Positions 45,390-56,756 are shown, counted from the stretch's first letter. The stretch: 64,000 bases of DNA from Clarkia xantiana subsp. parviflora (GCA_036873135.1 JAPTYO010000017.1:14508001-14572000); one strand, 5' to 3'. Translations and numbers: made by a program. Notes: generated by a model from the sequence alone, not told the origin.

Positions 45390-45797
45390 TTAGGCTTGGT
45401 CCTTATTGACGGCATCAACGGGAGCTGGGTCCACGAAGTTGGTGGCAGAAGGCTCCACAGGGTCAGCCGTTGGAGGATTGGCTATTGGGGTCATGGGATC
45501 GAGGAGTTTCCGATAAAGAAGTAGCTCCTCTTCACTCTGAACTTGTGGTCTGCATTTCCGGCATTGAGCATCGGCTTCTCTGGTGGAAATGATACATCCT
45601 TCCCGGAGAGCTGCATCATAAGCAGTGCTGAAAATTTCGTTCAGAACATAGTCGAAGTTGAAAGGCTTACTTCCCCCGAAACCAGATCCACTGTCTGAAA
45701 TCAGCCATTGAAAGGGATGTTAGGTTTTTCCGGAAAATTACAATCAAACTAAGCAAAGATGAAGACGAACAATAGAGAAGAAAACCTTACCAGACAT
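45390..45797 (-). CDS. Miniature two-exon antisense gene, family C (103 residues)
   Basis: Minus strand: exon 1 45797-45791 (ATG TCT G), intron 45790-45695 (96 bp, GTAAGG...TTTCAG, phase 1), exon 2 45694-45390 ending GACCAAGCCTAA. The joined frame is open for 103 residues. The N-terminal part (DSGSGFGGSKPFNFDYVLNE, TAYDAALREGC) matches the start of the family B antisense gene. The C-terminal tail (ANPPTADPVEPSATNFVDPA, VNKDQA) matches its last residues (NPPEANPVDPS, DKDQA). The central conserved domain and coiled coil are gone, apparently by an internal deletion that kept the frame. A TATA box lies about 165 bp upstream. I cannot tell whether it is expressed or just a remnant. Confidence 0.6.
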
Positions 45798-45961
45798 TGT
45801 CGATGATTGCTTGGAGAAGATGAAGAAGGGTCGGAAGGGTTGAAGGCCTTGGATCACTTGAAGAGCAAAAGAAACTTGGGAAGAAGCTGCGAGTTCGAAA
45901 ATGGCAGAACTTCCAGAGATTGAAACGGTGAAGAAGAAATGAATAGTGCCAGGATTTTAGC

Positions 45962-45971
45962 TTTTATAAGC
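45962..45971 (-). promoter_or_regulatory. TATA box of family C antisense gene
   Basis: GCTTATAAAAGC on the minus strand, about 165-170 bp upstream of ATG 45797. About 40 bp further upstream is AACGGTCCAGATT, also present upstream of the family B antisense TATA box. Confidence 0.6.
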
Positions 45972-46249
45972 AAAAGGACAAACTGGACGGACTCAATCTG
46001 GACCGTTGAAGATGAAACGATTTAATCTTGATCGTCGAGATTATGGGGACGGTATGGAAGAGACGTTGGTGACGTAATGAGTACTTTTTCAGAAAGTAGC
46101 AGTCACGCCAGTTTGGGCGTCATTTCATAATCCCCAGCATTTAATGCTGCAGGAACCGAGGAGTCTCCTCGAATTCGACAACTTCCCTTAGAGTCCAGTG
46201 GGCCGACGCAATTAGGAATGGAAAGCTCTGTTATTCAAGAATTGTGCTC

Positions 46250-46475
46250 AAGATAAAAGCCTCCGACGGTAGTATCGGAAGGTATGAAGACAAAAACCTC
46301 TGATGGTAATATCGGGAGGCATGAAGATAAAAGCCGCTGATGGCAATATCGGGATGTATGAAGATAAAAGCCTCCGACGGAAAGATCGGGAGGTATGAAG
46401 ACAAGAGCCTCCGATGGCAGTATCGGGAGGTATGGAGACAAAAGACTCCGACAATGAGGTCAGGAGGTCTGGAAT
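46250..46475 (+). repeat. About six tandem 40 bp units before the 3' LTR, family C
   Basis: Units of AAGATAAAAGCCTCCGACGG then TAGTATCGGGAGGTATG with substitutions, ending 30-40 bp before the PPT. ORFs called here on the minus strand are repeat translations. Between 45972 and 46249 I see only non-coding upstream sequence of the antisense gene. Confidence 0.85.
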
Positions 46476-46520
46476 TGAAAGACACGACGGACTAAAAGTC
46501 CCCCATGTCTTGGGGGCAAA

Positions 46521-47279
46521 TGATGGGTTCCGATGTAATCGTCAACCCCGTTAACAGCCAATGGACGGCGAGTAGGTCCAGTGGGCCTCGTGAAAAGCCT
46601 GGAAGGCTCAGAGGCCTAGTACGAAGGGTCCCGACTTCAGCGGTCCCGATACATGAGCTGAATGCTCCCGACAAGAAGCCTCTGAGTAGGCCCCGATATG
46701 CCTTAGTAAAGGCCCCGATAATAAAGCCCCGCGGAGGCTGGACCTGTCTCGTGAGACAAAGGGTCCTGGATGGTGACCTAGAATAAAGACAACTCTGGAG
46801 TCCCCGACAGAAGTTGGGACTTGTGATCAGAGGATAAGACCGAGAAACCCGCCTACTAGATAGAGTAGTCGGAAGACGGTTAAAGATATAGATAAACTCC
46901 CCCGAGATACGCAGGGCGTGCCCGAGATACTCGGAGAGTGGGCAAGATACGCGGAGCGTGGGGCGAGATATATGGAATCCTGAACGAGATATACGGAATC
47001 GTAGCGAGATATGCGGAATCATGGGCAAAACGGCCAATCACGGTCACAGGTAACTGAGTAACTTCCCCTCCTATATAAAGGAGGAAGTTACCTTAGAAAA
47101 CCATCTATCTAATACGCACTTAGATTACTGCTGCCACCCCATTGATCACATACTCATTTGAGCATCGGAGAGGGATTCTGGGTCACCACCCAAGTCATCC
47201 CCTTTTGCAGGATTACGTGGAGCCCAGGAGTCCAAGCTTTCCGTCAAGGACGTAACGGAGCTTCGTTCGTGATCCAACA
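46521..47279 (+). repeat. 3' LTR, family C copy 2 (759 bp)
   Basis: TGATGGGTTCCGATGTAATC ... GTGATCCAACA, preceded by PPT TCTTGGGGGCAAA and followed by TSD ccggc. TATA box CTATATAAAGG at about 47071-47081. Confidence 0.95.
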
Positions 47280-47284
47280 CCGGC

Positions 47285-48075
47285 TAAGTGGGTTCCTAGT
47301 AAGGTTTAAGGAAATTAAAAAAAAAATCGGTATTAGGGCATATTTTAACAACAGTACACTGAATTTTAAGTATTTTTTTACAATTGATAGAGTGACATAA
47401 TGTTTTTTTGGTAATGTTTTTTGTTTTTTGTTTTTGCTTCGAGTCTCTTTAGCATTTTTTTTTAAATCCTTATATTCCATATTTTTAAGAGGAACATCGT
47501 GATTAATCAAGTATTATTATTACTATCTGTTTTAAGAGAATTTTAAATTTTATCACTAAATTTATACAAGAACTCTACTCGCTATCCTCGAGTCGTTCGT
47601 TTCTCTTTCTCTCTTTTTAAATAATAATACTTCACAAAGAAGTCTGTTGAAAAAACCTCACGAAAAAGATTCAGAAAAAAAAATAAGCTAAAAGTCTTAG
47701 GAAAAAAAAGCCTTGAAAAAAAAAATTGTAGTGTGGTGGAGTTGAACCCATAGTCTAAAATTAAATTCCTGCTCCTTACCAACTTGACTACAAAGATATT
47801 TATTTATGTTTGGTAGTGTGCTCAAGATAATTAAATAGGGTTTCTTAACCATATTTAATAAAAATATACTTATTTTATTTAAAAAATATTATGAGCCAAG
47901 TAGTGTCCAGAAAGCCGTTTTTACATGCTACATCCGCCACGGATCTCGGTTTTCACTCTCAGTTTTTATTTATGTAAGTGGACGTAAATAGGATTACAAC
48001 ACTAAGAGACTCGCCATTTATATAACACTTGAATTCCCTAGGCTAGCTATATCACAATCCTATTATAAAATATAT
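47285..48075. other. AT-rich host-like spacer with a tRNA-like (SINE?) remnant
   Basis: Joins the host island across the family C insertion. No gene. At 47728-47796 (minus strand) a Pol III-like pair occurs: A-box-like TAGTCAAGTTGGT (47779-47791) and B-box GGTTCAACTCC (47738-47748), 29 nt apart, followed by T-rich DNA. The putative acceptor ends do not pair, so it is not a functional tRNA; a tRNA-derived SINE remnant is possible. Confidence 0.4.
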
Positions 48076-48807
48076 TGTTGAGACGTATATACCGGGGCGT
48101 CTGGAAGTCAACCCGAATGTCGATCCCACGGGTGTGATTTCCTCTTTCCGATGATCTGTTATCCTTCGCACTTCTCGTAATCCATTCCTTCGAGAACCTG
48201 CACGAAGGGTAAGTCGGGGATGGATCCGGCGAACCCTCTCTGATGCTTTAATGAGTACAATATTTCTAGAGAGAAAAACTAGAGAGTAGGGAGAGCTCAA
48301 ATGTGTAAAAGTTCATAATGTGTAGAATGATAAATATTTGGTTCTATATATAGGCCTCAAGGGGGATTAAGACGGCTAATGACGTCATTAATCCCTAAGC
48401 GCACTTTATAAATAGATAATGAAATGTTTATGTCCTTGTTAGCATGATAGAGTCCGTAGTGTCCTGCAAGGGTTGCGTGCGCTGAGCGTCGACGAGCCCT
48501 TTGAAGGCACAGTCCGATCGAAGGAGTGTTCGCATTGGTCTAGTTTGGTCCTTTGCAAGGACCAGACTAGTCCGATCTTGGCAAGGGTCGGGTGTCCGAT
48601 CTTTTCGTGCAAGGATAGGATTAGTCTGGTCCTTGCATGCATGGATAGGACCAATTACGGTCCGAGTGGGTGTTTCTTCCGGTCCGAGCCATTTTTTCTC
48701 GTGGTTGGCATGTTTCGGTCAATGTTTTGATTTGCAATCATGATTGGGGTTATCGTGGAAATTAAATCCGAACTAAAACGGGTTCAAATTGGGCGTATAT
48801 CTCCATC
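48076..48807 (-). repeat. 3' LTR, family F (732 bp)
   Basis: Minus strand TGATGGAGATATACGCCCAA ... ACGTCTCAACA. TATA-like CCTATATATAGAACC at about 48340-48354 (reverse). Ends and the GGGTTCAAATTGGGCG block relate it to family A, but the body is different. Confidence 0.78.
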
Positions 48808-49267
48808 ATTTTCCCCCGAGTCAAACAATGGCATAACCCTTGATTGACTCTATTTAGCGATGGGATGACACACTCAATTTGAATCCATTATTTACCTCTT
48901 GATGAGTTTACCATATGTTCGTAGGTGGGACGCAGCGTTCCCTTTTTTCACTCCGAAGAAAGGGGAAATACAAATGTTAGTGTAATCATGAGTACAATCA
49001 TGCGAATATGCGAGAAACGCGGGTATGGAAAAAAACATGTTGTCGTATGTATATGTAAAAATCGTAATCATGAATACAAACATGGTGCAATCATGGTCAA
49101 GGACGGACAATGTGAAGTTTGTGCAAGTGTAATCACTTGTTCGTGCGAAATTTGATGTAATTGTAGATACGGAAACGTGTGTATAGGAATATACAAAGAT
49201 GTAATCATGGGTATGTTAGATTACGGGGAGTAATCACTACGGACATAAAACTATGGTACATGCAAGT
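48076..49267 (-). mobile_element. Family F LTR element, 3' end only (minus strand)
   Basis: LTR 48076-48807 with, on its right, the reverse complement of a PPT (TTTTCCCCCGAGTC at 48808-48821), so this is a 3' LTR of a minus-strand element. The next 450 bp (48822-49267) resemble the region before the PPT of family A (TTGATTGACTCTATTT block) and then low-complexity TAATCATG-rich DNA without a gene. It is interrupted at 49268 by the next LTR. The remainder would lie beyond the window. Confidence 0.75.
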
Positions 49268-49901
49268 TGTTGGATCCTTTACTAGGTGGAGTATCGGATC
49301 CTAGTAGTGGCATAGGAAGAATGCCTCGGGTCGCTCACTCTTCGGGTCTTTGCATGTGTTGGGCTCGTGCGTATGCGTATACCTGCAAGAGGGGCAATAT
49401 CGCACACCACGTAGGGGGGGGGGGGGAGGGAGATGAACCATCTCCGAAGCTTAATTCAGGTATTTTAGAGAGAGAAAGTAAGACAGAGCCGGAGCTTCCG
49501 CTGTCAACTTAGTTTTTAAATGAATGATCAAGGCTCTTATTTATAGGGAACCTTGAAATCAAACCGGGTTTTGAACGGTCTAACGTCGGTTAATGCAAAG
49601 TATGAACCGAGCGTAAACGGGAGTAAAGCTGACATCGGGAGGGTTTGCACGTGCAGTGTTTACGTAGGGGTTTACATGTCAATAATAGGAGGATTCCGGA
49701 CCGTCTCGTGGTATCGCACGGATACCGGAAGGTCCGGGGTGACGTGACAATCTGGACGCGGTGCAAGTCTGGGGCGTGTACGTGCGTGCCCCGGACCTTT
49801 TAGTACTCGCGGGTGAATAATTCGAAAACGTTTAGTGGGTTTGACGTGTATACGAAGTCCGAATAATATAAAACGAACCCGAATAGGATGTATACCCATC
49901 A
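49268..49901 (-). repeat. 3' LTR, family E (634 bp)
   Basis: Minus strand TGATGGGTATACATCCTATT ... GGATCCAACA. TATA box CCTATAAATAAG at about 49539-49550 (reverse). A 13-base G run lies near 49417-49429, similar in place to the family A C-run. Confidence 0.78.
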
Positions 49902-50434
49902 TTTTCCCCCGAGTCAAGTGGTGGCATGGCCCCGTCTTGACTCTATTTTCGATAGAGTATATGTTCGATTTAAGTTCGGGTGTTACCTCGAGATGGACTT
50001 ATCATCCGTCGGCGCGGACCTTATTATGCCGTATCCCTCCTTGGACTTGGACGGGAATAATCATATATGCCGACATGATTAGTGTAGCAAGCACATATAT
50101 ATGACATATACGTATATGATATTCCTAGTCCGTGTATGCGATCATGGATATGAATGCTAACACATATATGCTTAAGACGTGCATGTGTACGGGATTCGGC
50201 ATACGATATGTAATGTTATGAAATTAAATCATATAATTATGGGCATGTATATATGCGATAGTATGGATAAGAGTATATGCACATTGGGGTTGAAATTGCA
50301 AACACGTGACACAGACATGTAAACGTGTGTGCGTAGATGTATGCGTGTATGCATGGATATGTAAACATGCATAGGTGTTAGGAAATTCCTCCAAAGGAGA
50401 TAAAAAAATATGGAATGGGAAAGATGTTACCAAT
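49902..50434. other. AT-rich 3' internal DNA of family E element
   Basis: PPT complement at the left, then CATATATG/GTGTATGCATG-rich low-complexity sequence; no gene. The same low-complexity style continues at 62100-62600 beyond the family B insertion. Confidence 0.55.
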
Positions 50435-51111
50435 TGATGGGTTCGATTACAGCCGTCAGGCCCTTTAACGGGGAGGAAACGGCAAACAGGCCCACCAGGC
50501 CCAAAATGAAGGTCAAGATGACCTAGGAGAAGGGTCCCGACGAAGGGACTCCCGACAAGGCAAGGTCCCGACAGAGTCGGTCCCAACAGTGGAGCTGGAA
50601 GCTCCCGATGAGAAGCCTTTAAGTAGGCCCCGATGATGAATCCCTGAGAATGATTGGCCCTGTCACGATGACGAGGGGCCCCAAGCGGTGACACAACGAG
50701 ATAACTCTGGAGTCCCCGACGGGAGTCGGGACTCGATTATCAGAGGATAAGGCCAAGATATGCGGGGCGTGGCCGAGATACGCGGAACGTGGTTAAGATA
50801 CACGGAGCGTGGCCGAGATACGCGGGGCATGGCTGAGATACGCGGGATACGGGCTAACCACCCCCAACGGTTCGCCAGGTACCTGAGGCATCTCTTTGCC
50901 TATAAAAGGGCAGGAGATCACCTCAGAGGACTTACGTTGAATTACATACCCTTTGAGATTATTTGCTTTCCAGTCCGTACTAGACACTCATTTAAGCATC
51001 AGAGAGGGATTCTGGGTCACCGCCCGGTCTATCCCCTCTGCAGGATTGCGTGGAGCAAAGGAGCTAGGATTGCCGTCAAAGTCCGTACCGGAGTTCCACC
51101 GTGATCCAACA
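50435..51111 (+). repeat. 5' LTR, family B copy 2 (677 bp)
   Basis: TGATGGGTTCGATTACAGCC ... GTGATCCAACA. TATA box CCTATAAAAGGG at 50899-50910. Tandem GAGATACGCGGRGCGTGGCC units at about 50755-50850. Confidence 0.95.
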
Positions 51112-51147
51112 TTGGCGCTGTCTATGGGAAACTAACAAAAAGCTGAT

Positions 51148-52782
51148 ATGCCTTCTACTCGATCAATGGCGGCTGGCAAGCACAGAAGACAGGGACAATC
51201 CGGTGGTTCCCGTCACCCCGCTGCAACAAATCTGGATTCAGTACCAGAACAGGAGGAAAACCAGAACCATCCCCCGGCTGAGCTCTCCCAGACAGGGGGG
51301 CACAATGGAGATCCCGAAGATATTGCTCCTCAGCATCAGGGCAATAGGGGGCAGGAGGCTCCCCCAGCTACAGACTTGACAAGGGCCGTGGCGGAAGCCA
51401 TGCCCATGTTTTTGGCGGCCGTAGAGGCTCTCTTGGATCGGAGAGAGGCTGCAAGGAGGCAGGTGGAGATGCCCCCGTTGGAGGAAGTGGCCCCGCCAAC
51501 AGAGGGTCGGAACGCACAGGAAGCCCCGCCCCGAGGCCAGGACGGGAGTAGGGCAACAGGTCAGCCGGAGAGGTTCGTGGTTGATGGGCCAGGACCAGTA
51601 CAGCACAGGACCATTCCTCTGAATGGTCCCATCACTCCCGACCAGGTGGTAAAGATTGTAAACATCTGTATGGGAGAGCAGAAACCGCTGGTGTCGGAGC
51701 TAAGGGATCGATCCACTCATCCCTTCGTCCCCCGACTCATCGACACCCTAGCCCCGCCTGGGCTAGGCATCCCCACGATAAAGGAGTATGATGGCGAAGG
51801 AGATCCAGTTCGCCATGTCCAGAAACACCTCATGGCGTGTCTGGGAAGAGCCCCGAGTGAAGACATAGTGTGTACGCTGTTCCTGAACACACTGGGAGAA
51901 AGAGCCCTGACCTGGTTCTTTAGTCTGCCCCCAGGCTGCATCACTTGCTGGGCAGACATACATGACCGATTCATTCAGCAGTACCAGGGTCGGAGACGTT
52001 TATTGAAGAATGTGAGGTCCCTGACCCAGGTGGTGCAGAGGCCCGACGAATCACTGGCTCATTATTACCAGCGGTACACGTCCAGTGTGGCAGAGATTGA
52101 CGAAGAGATCTCAGAAGGTGAGACCATCCGTACCTTCATTCGGAATTTAACGGCCCCCTATGGTTCCGACCTGATGCACAGCGTGGCTGAGAAAGCTGTG
52201 TGGAATATGGAGGCACTACAGAAGAGGGTGAAACGGCAAATCGATGTCCAGGAGTTGAAGATAGCCGCAGGAGAGTTGGAGCCCCCAAAGTCAAACAAAG
52301 GGAAGCAGTCGGTTAAACCATCTGACGATTGCAAGTCAAAGGGTAAACCCGACAGTAGTAGGAATCGAGGCCGCCCGGATCGGAGGGACGATAGGCGCTC
52401 TTCAAGGAAGGATAACCGGGAGGATCTCGACATTCCTCTCAACTGCTCCATGGCGGAAGTACTGACGGTCATGGAACGACAAGGTATCTCTCGGTACCCC
52501 CCAAAGAAGGATGGAGAATTCTTGGGATCTCGCACAGATCGCTACTACCGATTTCACCGCGCAAATGGCCACGACACCAACCACTGTCGAGAACTGAAGA
52601 AGGAGATTGAAAAGCTTATCCAGAAGGGGAAGCTCAAGGAATTCGTCGGGGATAAGCGGTGTCGATCCCGTTCTCGATCCTGATCGCGATCCCGTTCCCG
52701 ATCCCGCGATCGGTCCCCAAAAAAGAAGAGAACCGACCCAGAGTCATCCGGTGCTCGCAAGGAGAGGCGGGGCACTATCAAC
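51148..52782 (+). pseudogene. Gag, family B copy 2 (one stop codon)
   Basis: ATG 51148 (MPSTRSMAAGKHRRQ), open for 511 residues to TGA 52681-52683, where CGA is expected within an Arg/Ser run; the same frame then continues into protease. Capsid about residues 215-390 (ALTWFFSLPPGCITCW, QYQGRRRLLKNV, SLAHYYQRYTSSVAEIDEE). Knuckle YRFHRANGHDTNHC has its first Cys changed to Tyr (CRFH in copy 1). The RS-rich tail (RCRSRSRS.SRSRSRSRDRS) carries KKKR. Packages element RNA. Confidence 0.88.
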
Positions 52783-53680
52783 GTGATCCATGGAGGATTT
52801 GCTGCTGGAGGTGATACTTCATCCGCCCGAGAAGTCTATGCTTCTAGTATCCCTACGGCAGTGGTGCTGGGTAAGAGGTCCCGATCCTGGACCTTGAAAG
52901 AAGAGATGGTAATCTCCTTCTCGTCGGAAGACCTCATAGGCGTGGAGACTCCGCACGACGATGCCTTGGTGGTAACCTTGGATGTAGACGGGTTCGAAAT
53001 GAAGAGAATTCTAATCGACGGAGGAAGCTCCTCCGACATTCTATTCATGGACGCGCTGGAGGCTATGGGGAAGACGAAGAAAGATCTAAAGGAGGCAAAC
53101 TTCCCGATGGTCGGGTTCTCTGGTTCAACTTCCTATCCGCTAGGAGTAATCACCTTACCAGTGGAGTTTGGTAGCGGGTGGAAATCAGAAAGGAGGAACG
53201 TGGAATTTGTCGTGGTTGATTCCGCGGGGACCTACAACGCGATTATCGGAAGAACCACCATTAATCCCCTGATGGCGGTTGCCTCGACAGTGCACCAGAA
53301 GATGAAATTCCCGACCGACCACGGAGTCGGAGAGGTCAAGGGCGACCAGGTGGCTTCCCGAAAATGCTATGTTAATGCCAACCGGAGGAGGAGGCGAGAG
53401 GCCATGACTGTCCTCCAGACAGACACAGATCCCAGAGAAGAGTTTGGGCGTCCCGCCCCCGTAGAAGATCTGAAAGAAGTCGAGATCGACGGACCCCAGA
53501 GGAAGGTGAAAATCGGGTCTGCTCTGACTGAGGAGACAACCCAAAAATTGGTGGAGTTGTTGAAGGAGTTCAAGGAGCTGTTTGCCTGGTCCCCGAGCGA
53601 TATGCCAGGAATCAGCCCCGACGTGATCGTACACGAGCTGAAGATTAGACCCCGCGATCAAGCCTATCACGTAGAAAAGG
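52783..53680 (+). pseudogene. Protease and start of RT, family B copy 2
   Basis: Same frame as Gag. ILIDGGSSSDILFMDALEAM (active site), YNAIIGRTTINPLMAVAST. Then the linker to RT: VKIGSALTEETTQKLVELLK, FAWSPSDMPGISPDVIVHEL. A frameshift at about 53645-53650 and a TAG at 53672 end it. Confidence 0.85.
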
Positions 53681-56600
53681 CGTCCGATGGGCACGGACAA
53701 GAAGATCGCGATCCCGCAGGAGGTGGGCAGGTTGCTCAATGCTGGGTTCATTAAGGAGCTCCGATTCCAGACTTGGGTTGCCAACCCAGTGCTGGTGAAG
53801 AAGACTAACGGAAAATGGCGAATGTGTGTGGACTTCCGCGACTTGAACAAGACTTGCCCAAAGGACTGCTAACCACTCCCGAGAATCGACCAGTTGGTGG
53901 ATGCCACGTCGGGACACGAACTGTTGAGTTTCATGGACGCGTATTCAGGCTACAACCAAATCAAGATGGCCAAGGAAGACGCTCCCCACACAGCGTTCTA
54001 CGCAGACAGTGACATCTATCACTACGATGTCATGCCTTTCGGGTTGATCAATGCCGGGGCAACTTACCAACGGATGGTGAACAAACTGTTTGGAGATATG
54101 CTGGGAGAAACCATGGAATCTTACGTGGATGATATGCTGGTGAAGTCCCGACAAGCCGAGGATCATGTGCACAACCTAACCATGGCATTTGAGCGGATGA
54201 GGCTCCATCAAGTTCGCTTGAACCCGACGAAATGCGCCTTCGGAGTCCACTCAGGGAAGTTTTTGGGCTTCATGGTGAGCCAAAGAGGAATTGAAGTGAA
54301 TCCTGAGAAGCTGAGGGCAATCGAGGAGATGCAGTCTCCGATAAACCATCGGGAGGTGCAAGTGCTGAATGGCCGACTAGCTGCAATGAATCGCTTCTTG
54401 TCCAAAGCCAGCGACCGATCAATGCCGTTTTTTGAAGTCCTGAGGGCCAACAAGAAATTCGAATGGACCGCCAAATGTGAAGAGGCGTTCCAAGCACTCA
54501 AGCAGCACCTTCGCACACTCCCGCCGTTGGCGAAACCGGTTCCAGGCGAGCCGCTCTACCTTTATTTGGCTGTTTCTGAATTTGCCATTAGCTCTGTGTT
54601 AGTAAAAATTGTCAAGGGTAGTCAAATCCCCGTCTATTATGTAAGCAAGGCGTTTGCCAAGTCTGAATTAAACTATCCCGCCGTTGAGAAGTACCTCTTT
54701 GCGTTGATTATTACTGCTCGGAAGCTAAGGCCTTATTTCCACGCACACGAGATTACTGTGCTGACAAACCAGCCTTTGAAGCATTTTTTGAACCGACCGG
54801 ACGCATCGGGAAGATTAGTGAAGTGGGGAGTAGAGCTTAGCGAGTTTCGAATACACTTTGCTCCAAGAACGGCAATTAAAGGCCCGGCATTGGCGGATTT
54901 TATAGCAGAATCTACAGCCCCCGATCTGGAAGAAGCGTCCCCTGTAGAGGGGGCAACCATGGAGGTCCCGATAGAAGAACAACCAGAGAGGGCAGAGCAA
55001 TCAGAACAGCCAAACAAGGAAAATATCTGGAAGATGTACACGGATGGCTCCGCGAGTTCGGACGGATCAGGAGCAGGCTTTTTGTTGATACCACCGGGCG
55101 AAGGTGAACCGCTCCGATACGCCTTGGCTTTAACATTCAAGGCCACAAACAACGAAGCAGAGTATGAAGCCCTTATCACGGGCCTAACAATTGCTAAAGG
55201 CACTGGAATCGATCACTTGAGAGTGAAGTGCGACGCAGCTTTAATCGTGAACCAGGTTCAAGGGCGATACGAAGCAAGGAGTCCGATAATGAAAAAGTAT
55301 CTGCGAGAGGTACAAGCCCTGAAAGAGAGCTTCAAAAGCTTCGATATCGAGGCAATTCCAAGGGAGAAAAATGTAGAGGCAGATGCCTTGAGCAAATTTG
55401 CCTTGGGGGCACCCTTGGAAGAAAATCGGAAGGTGCACTTCTTGGAGAAGGTGATCTTATCAAACATCGACCCAACACAGGTGTGCGACGTTGAAGCAAG
55501 ATCGGAGGAGGAGCCAACATGGATGACCCCGATAGTCGCGTACCTGACTACGGGGGCAGTCCCCGATGATCAAGTGGCAGCGGACAGGATACATCGGATC
55601 GGGGCCAATTATGTGATGCTGGACAATCAGCTATACAAGAAGGGCTGGTTCTCGACTCTGTACTTGAAGTGTGTAGCAGAACCCGACACCAGTCGAATCC
55701 TGAAGGAAATGCATGAAGGGGTCGCGGCTTGTCACGAAGGGGCCCGATCCATTATGAGGAAGGTGTTGAACTTAGGCTACTATTGGCCCACGATGAACAA
55801 AGAAGCAACGGCGTTGGTCCGATCCTGCGACGTGTGCCAGAGGTACGCCCCGAGTATCGTGGCTCCGGCCGCTAATCTGACATCCATCAAAGAGCGCTTG
55901 GCCCTTCGCGCAGTGGGGAATCGACTTGGTGGGACCTCTTCCACAAGCACAAGGACAATGTAAGTATTTACTTGTAGCTATCGGTTATTTTTCAAAATGG
56001 ATAGAGGCAAAGGCGTTGGCCAGAACAACAGGGAACCAGATCGTCAAGTTCCTCCAGACCCATATTGTGTCCAGATATGGGATTCCTAAGGTGGTGATCA
56101 GCGACAATGGTCCACCGTTTAACGGCTCTCAGGTGAGGGAGTATCTGGAGGAGTTGAACATCGAGCATCAGACTGCTTCTGTACGTCATGCTTAGACTAA
56201 CGGCCAGGTAGAATCAGCCAACAAAATTGTGATGGATGGCCTAAAGAAGAGGGTCTATGCCTTGAAGGGCAAGTGGCTGAACGAACTGGAAAACGTGCTT
56301 TGGGCTGTTAGAACGACACCCAAACGATCAACAGGGGAGACTCCGTTTGGCCTCGTTTATGGCACGGAAGCTGTCGCCCCCGTAGAGGTAGCTGTGGCGT
56401 CCCATCGGATGAGATATTACGAGCCCCTGACGAACGATGAAGTGAGACGTCTGGACTTGGACTTACTCGAAGAGAAGAGGCGGGAAGCCGATGAAGTCCA
56501 AGCTCGAATGCGTTTGGCGACGGCCAGGTACTACATTCGGCGAGTGAAGTCCCGACAGTTCTTTGTCGGGGAGCTGGTTTGGCGTCGCAACGAGTTCACC

Positions 56601-56756
56601 CTTTTGGATCGAATAAACAAGATGTCACCAAAATGGGAAGGACCTTATAAGGTCGTGGGGATGCCAGCTCCAAATGCGTACAAGTTGGAAGACCTCGATG
56701 ACAGAACGTTGAAGCATTCTTTTAGTGACGAACACTTGAAGAAACACCATGCTTGA
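53681..56756 (+). pseudogene. RT, two RNase H domains and integrase, family B copy 2
   Basis: Readable in pieces 53687-53872, 53894-55963, 55926-56195 and 56196-56756. RT: LVKKTNGKWRMCVDFRDLNK, SFMDAYSGYNQIKMAKED, MPFGLINAGATYQRMVN, SYVDDMLVKS. First RNase H LYLAVSEFAISSVL lacks its Asp. Second RNase H: MYTDGSASSDGSGAGFLL, AEYEALITGL, CDAALIVNQVQG, VEADALSKFAL. Integrase finger: HEGVAACHEGARSI ... CDVCQRYAP. Core: LVGPLPQAQGQCKYLLVAI, VISDNGPPFNG, then TAG at 56193 (CAG expected in RHAQTNGQ). C-terminal region: ENVLWAVRTTPKRSTGETPF to HLKKHHA. A frameshift near 55900-55926 lies in the integrase core. A CAATAAAG signal is about 140 bp downstream. Confidence 0.9.

Larger units (their letters stand above)
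18797..47279 (+). mobile_element. Family C LTR retrotransposon, copy 2 (complete, carries two nested elements)
   Basis: LTRs 18797-19554 and 46521-47279 flanked by a perfect 5 bp TSD ccggc (18792-18796, 47280-47284). Primer-binding site TTGGCGCCGTCTGTAGG follows the 5' LTR at 19555; polypurine tract TCTTGGGGGCAAA (46508-46520) precedes the 3' LTR. Internal order without nested elements: gag 28324, protease 30034, RT/RNase H/second RNase H/INT 30697-33513 and 43973-44442, tandem repeats, a short antisense gene (45390-45797), PPT. Two later insertions sit inside: family D (19580-28289) and family A (33514-43967). Net length without them is about 9.3 kb. By eye the two LTRs differ at about 15-17 of roughly 758 positions (about 2%). 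Reading frames are broken. Confidence 0.95.

Noticed and set aside
46231..46485. Minus-strand ORFs of 68-84 codons
   Set aside because: All three frames are open because of the 40-bp tandem repeat; they are repeat translations.
47728..47796. Functional tRNA gene
   Set aside because: D-arm and T-arm-like boxes are present but the acceptor stem does not pair and no plausible anticodon arm forms.
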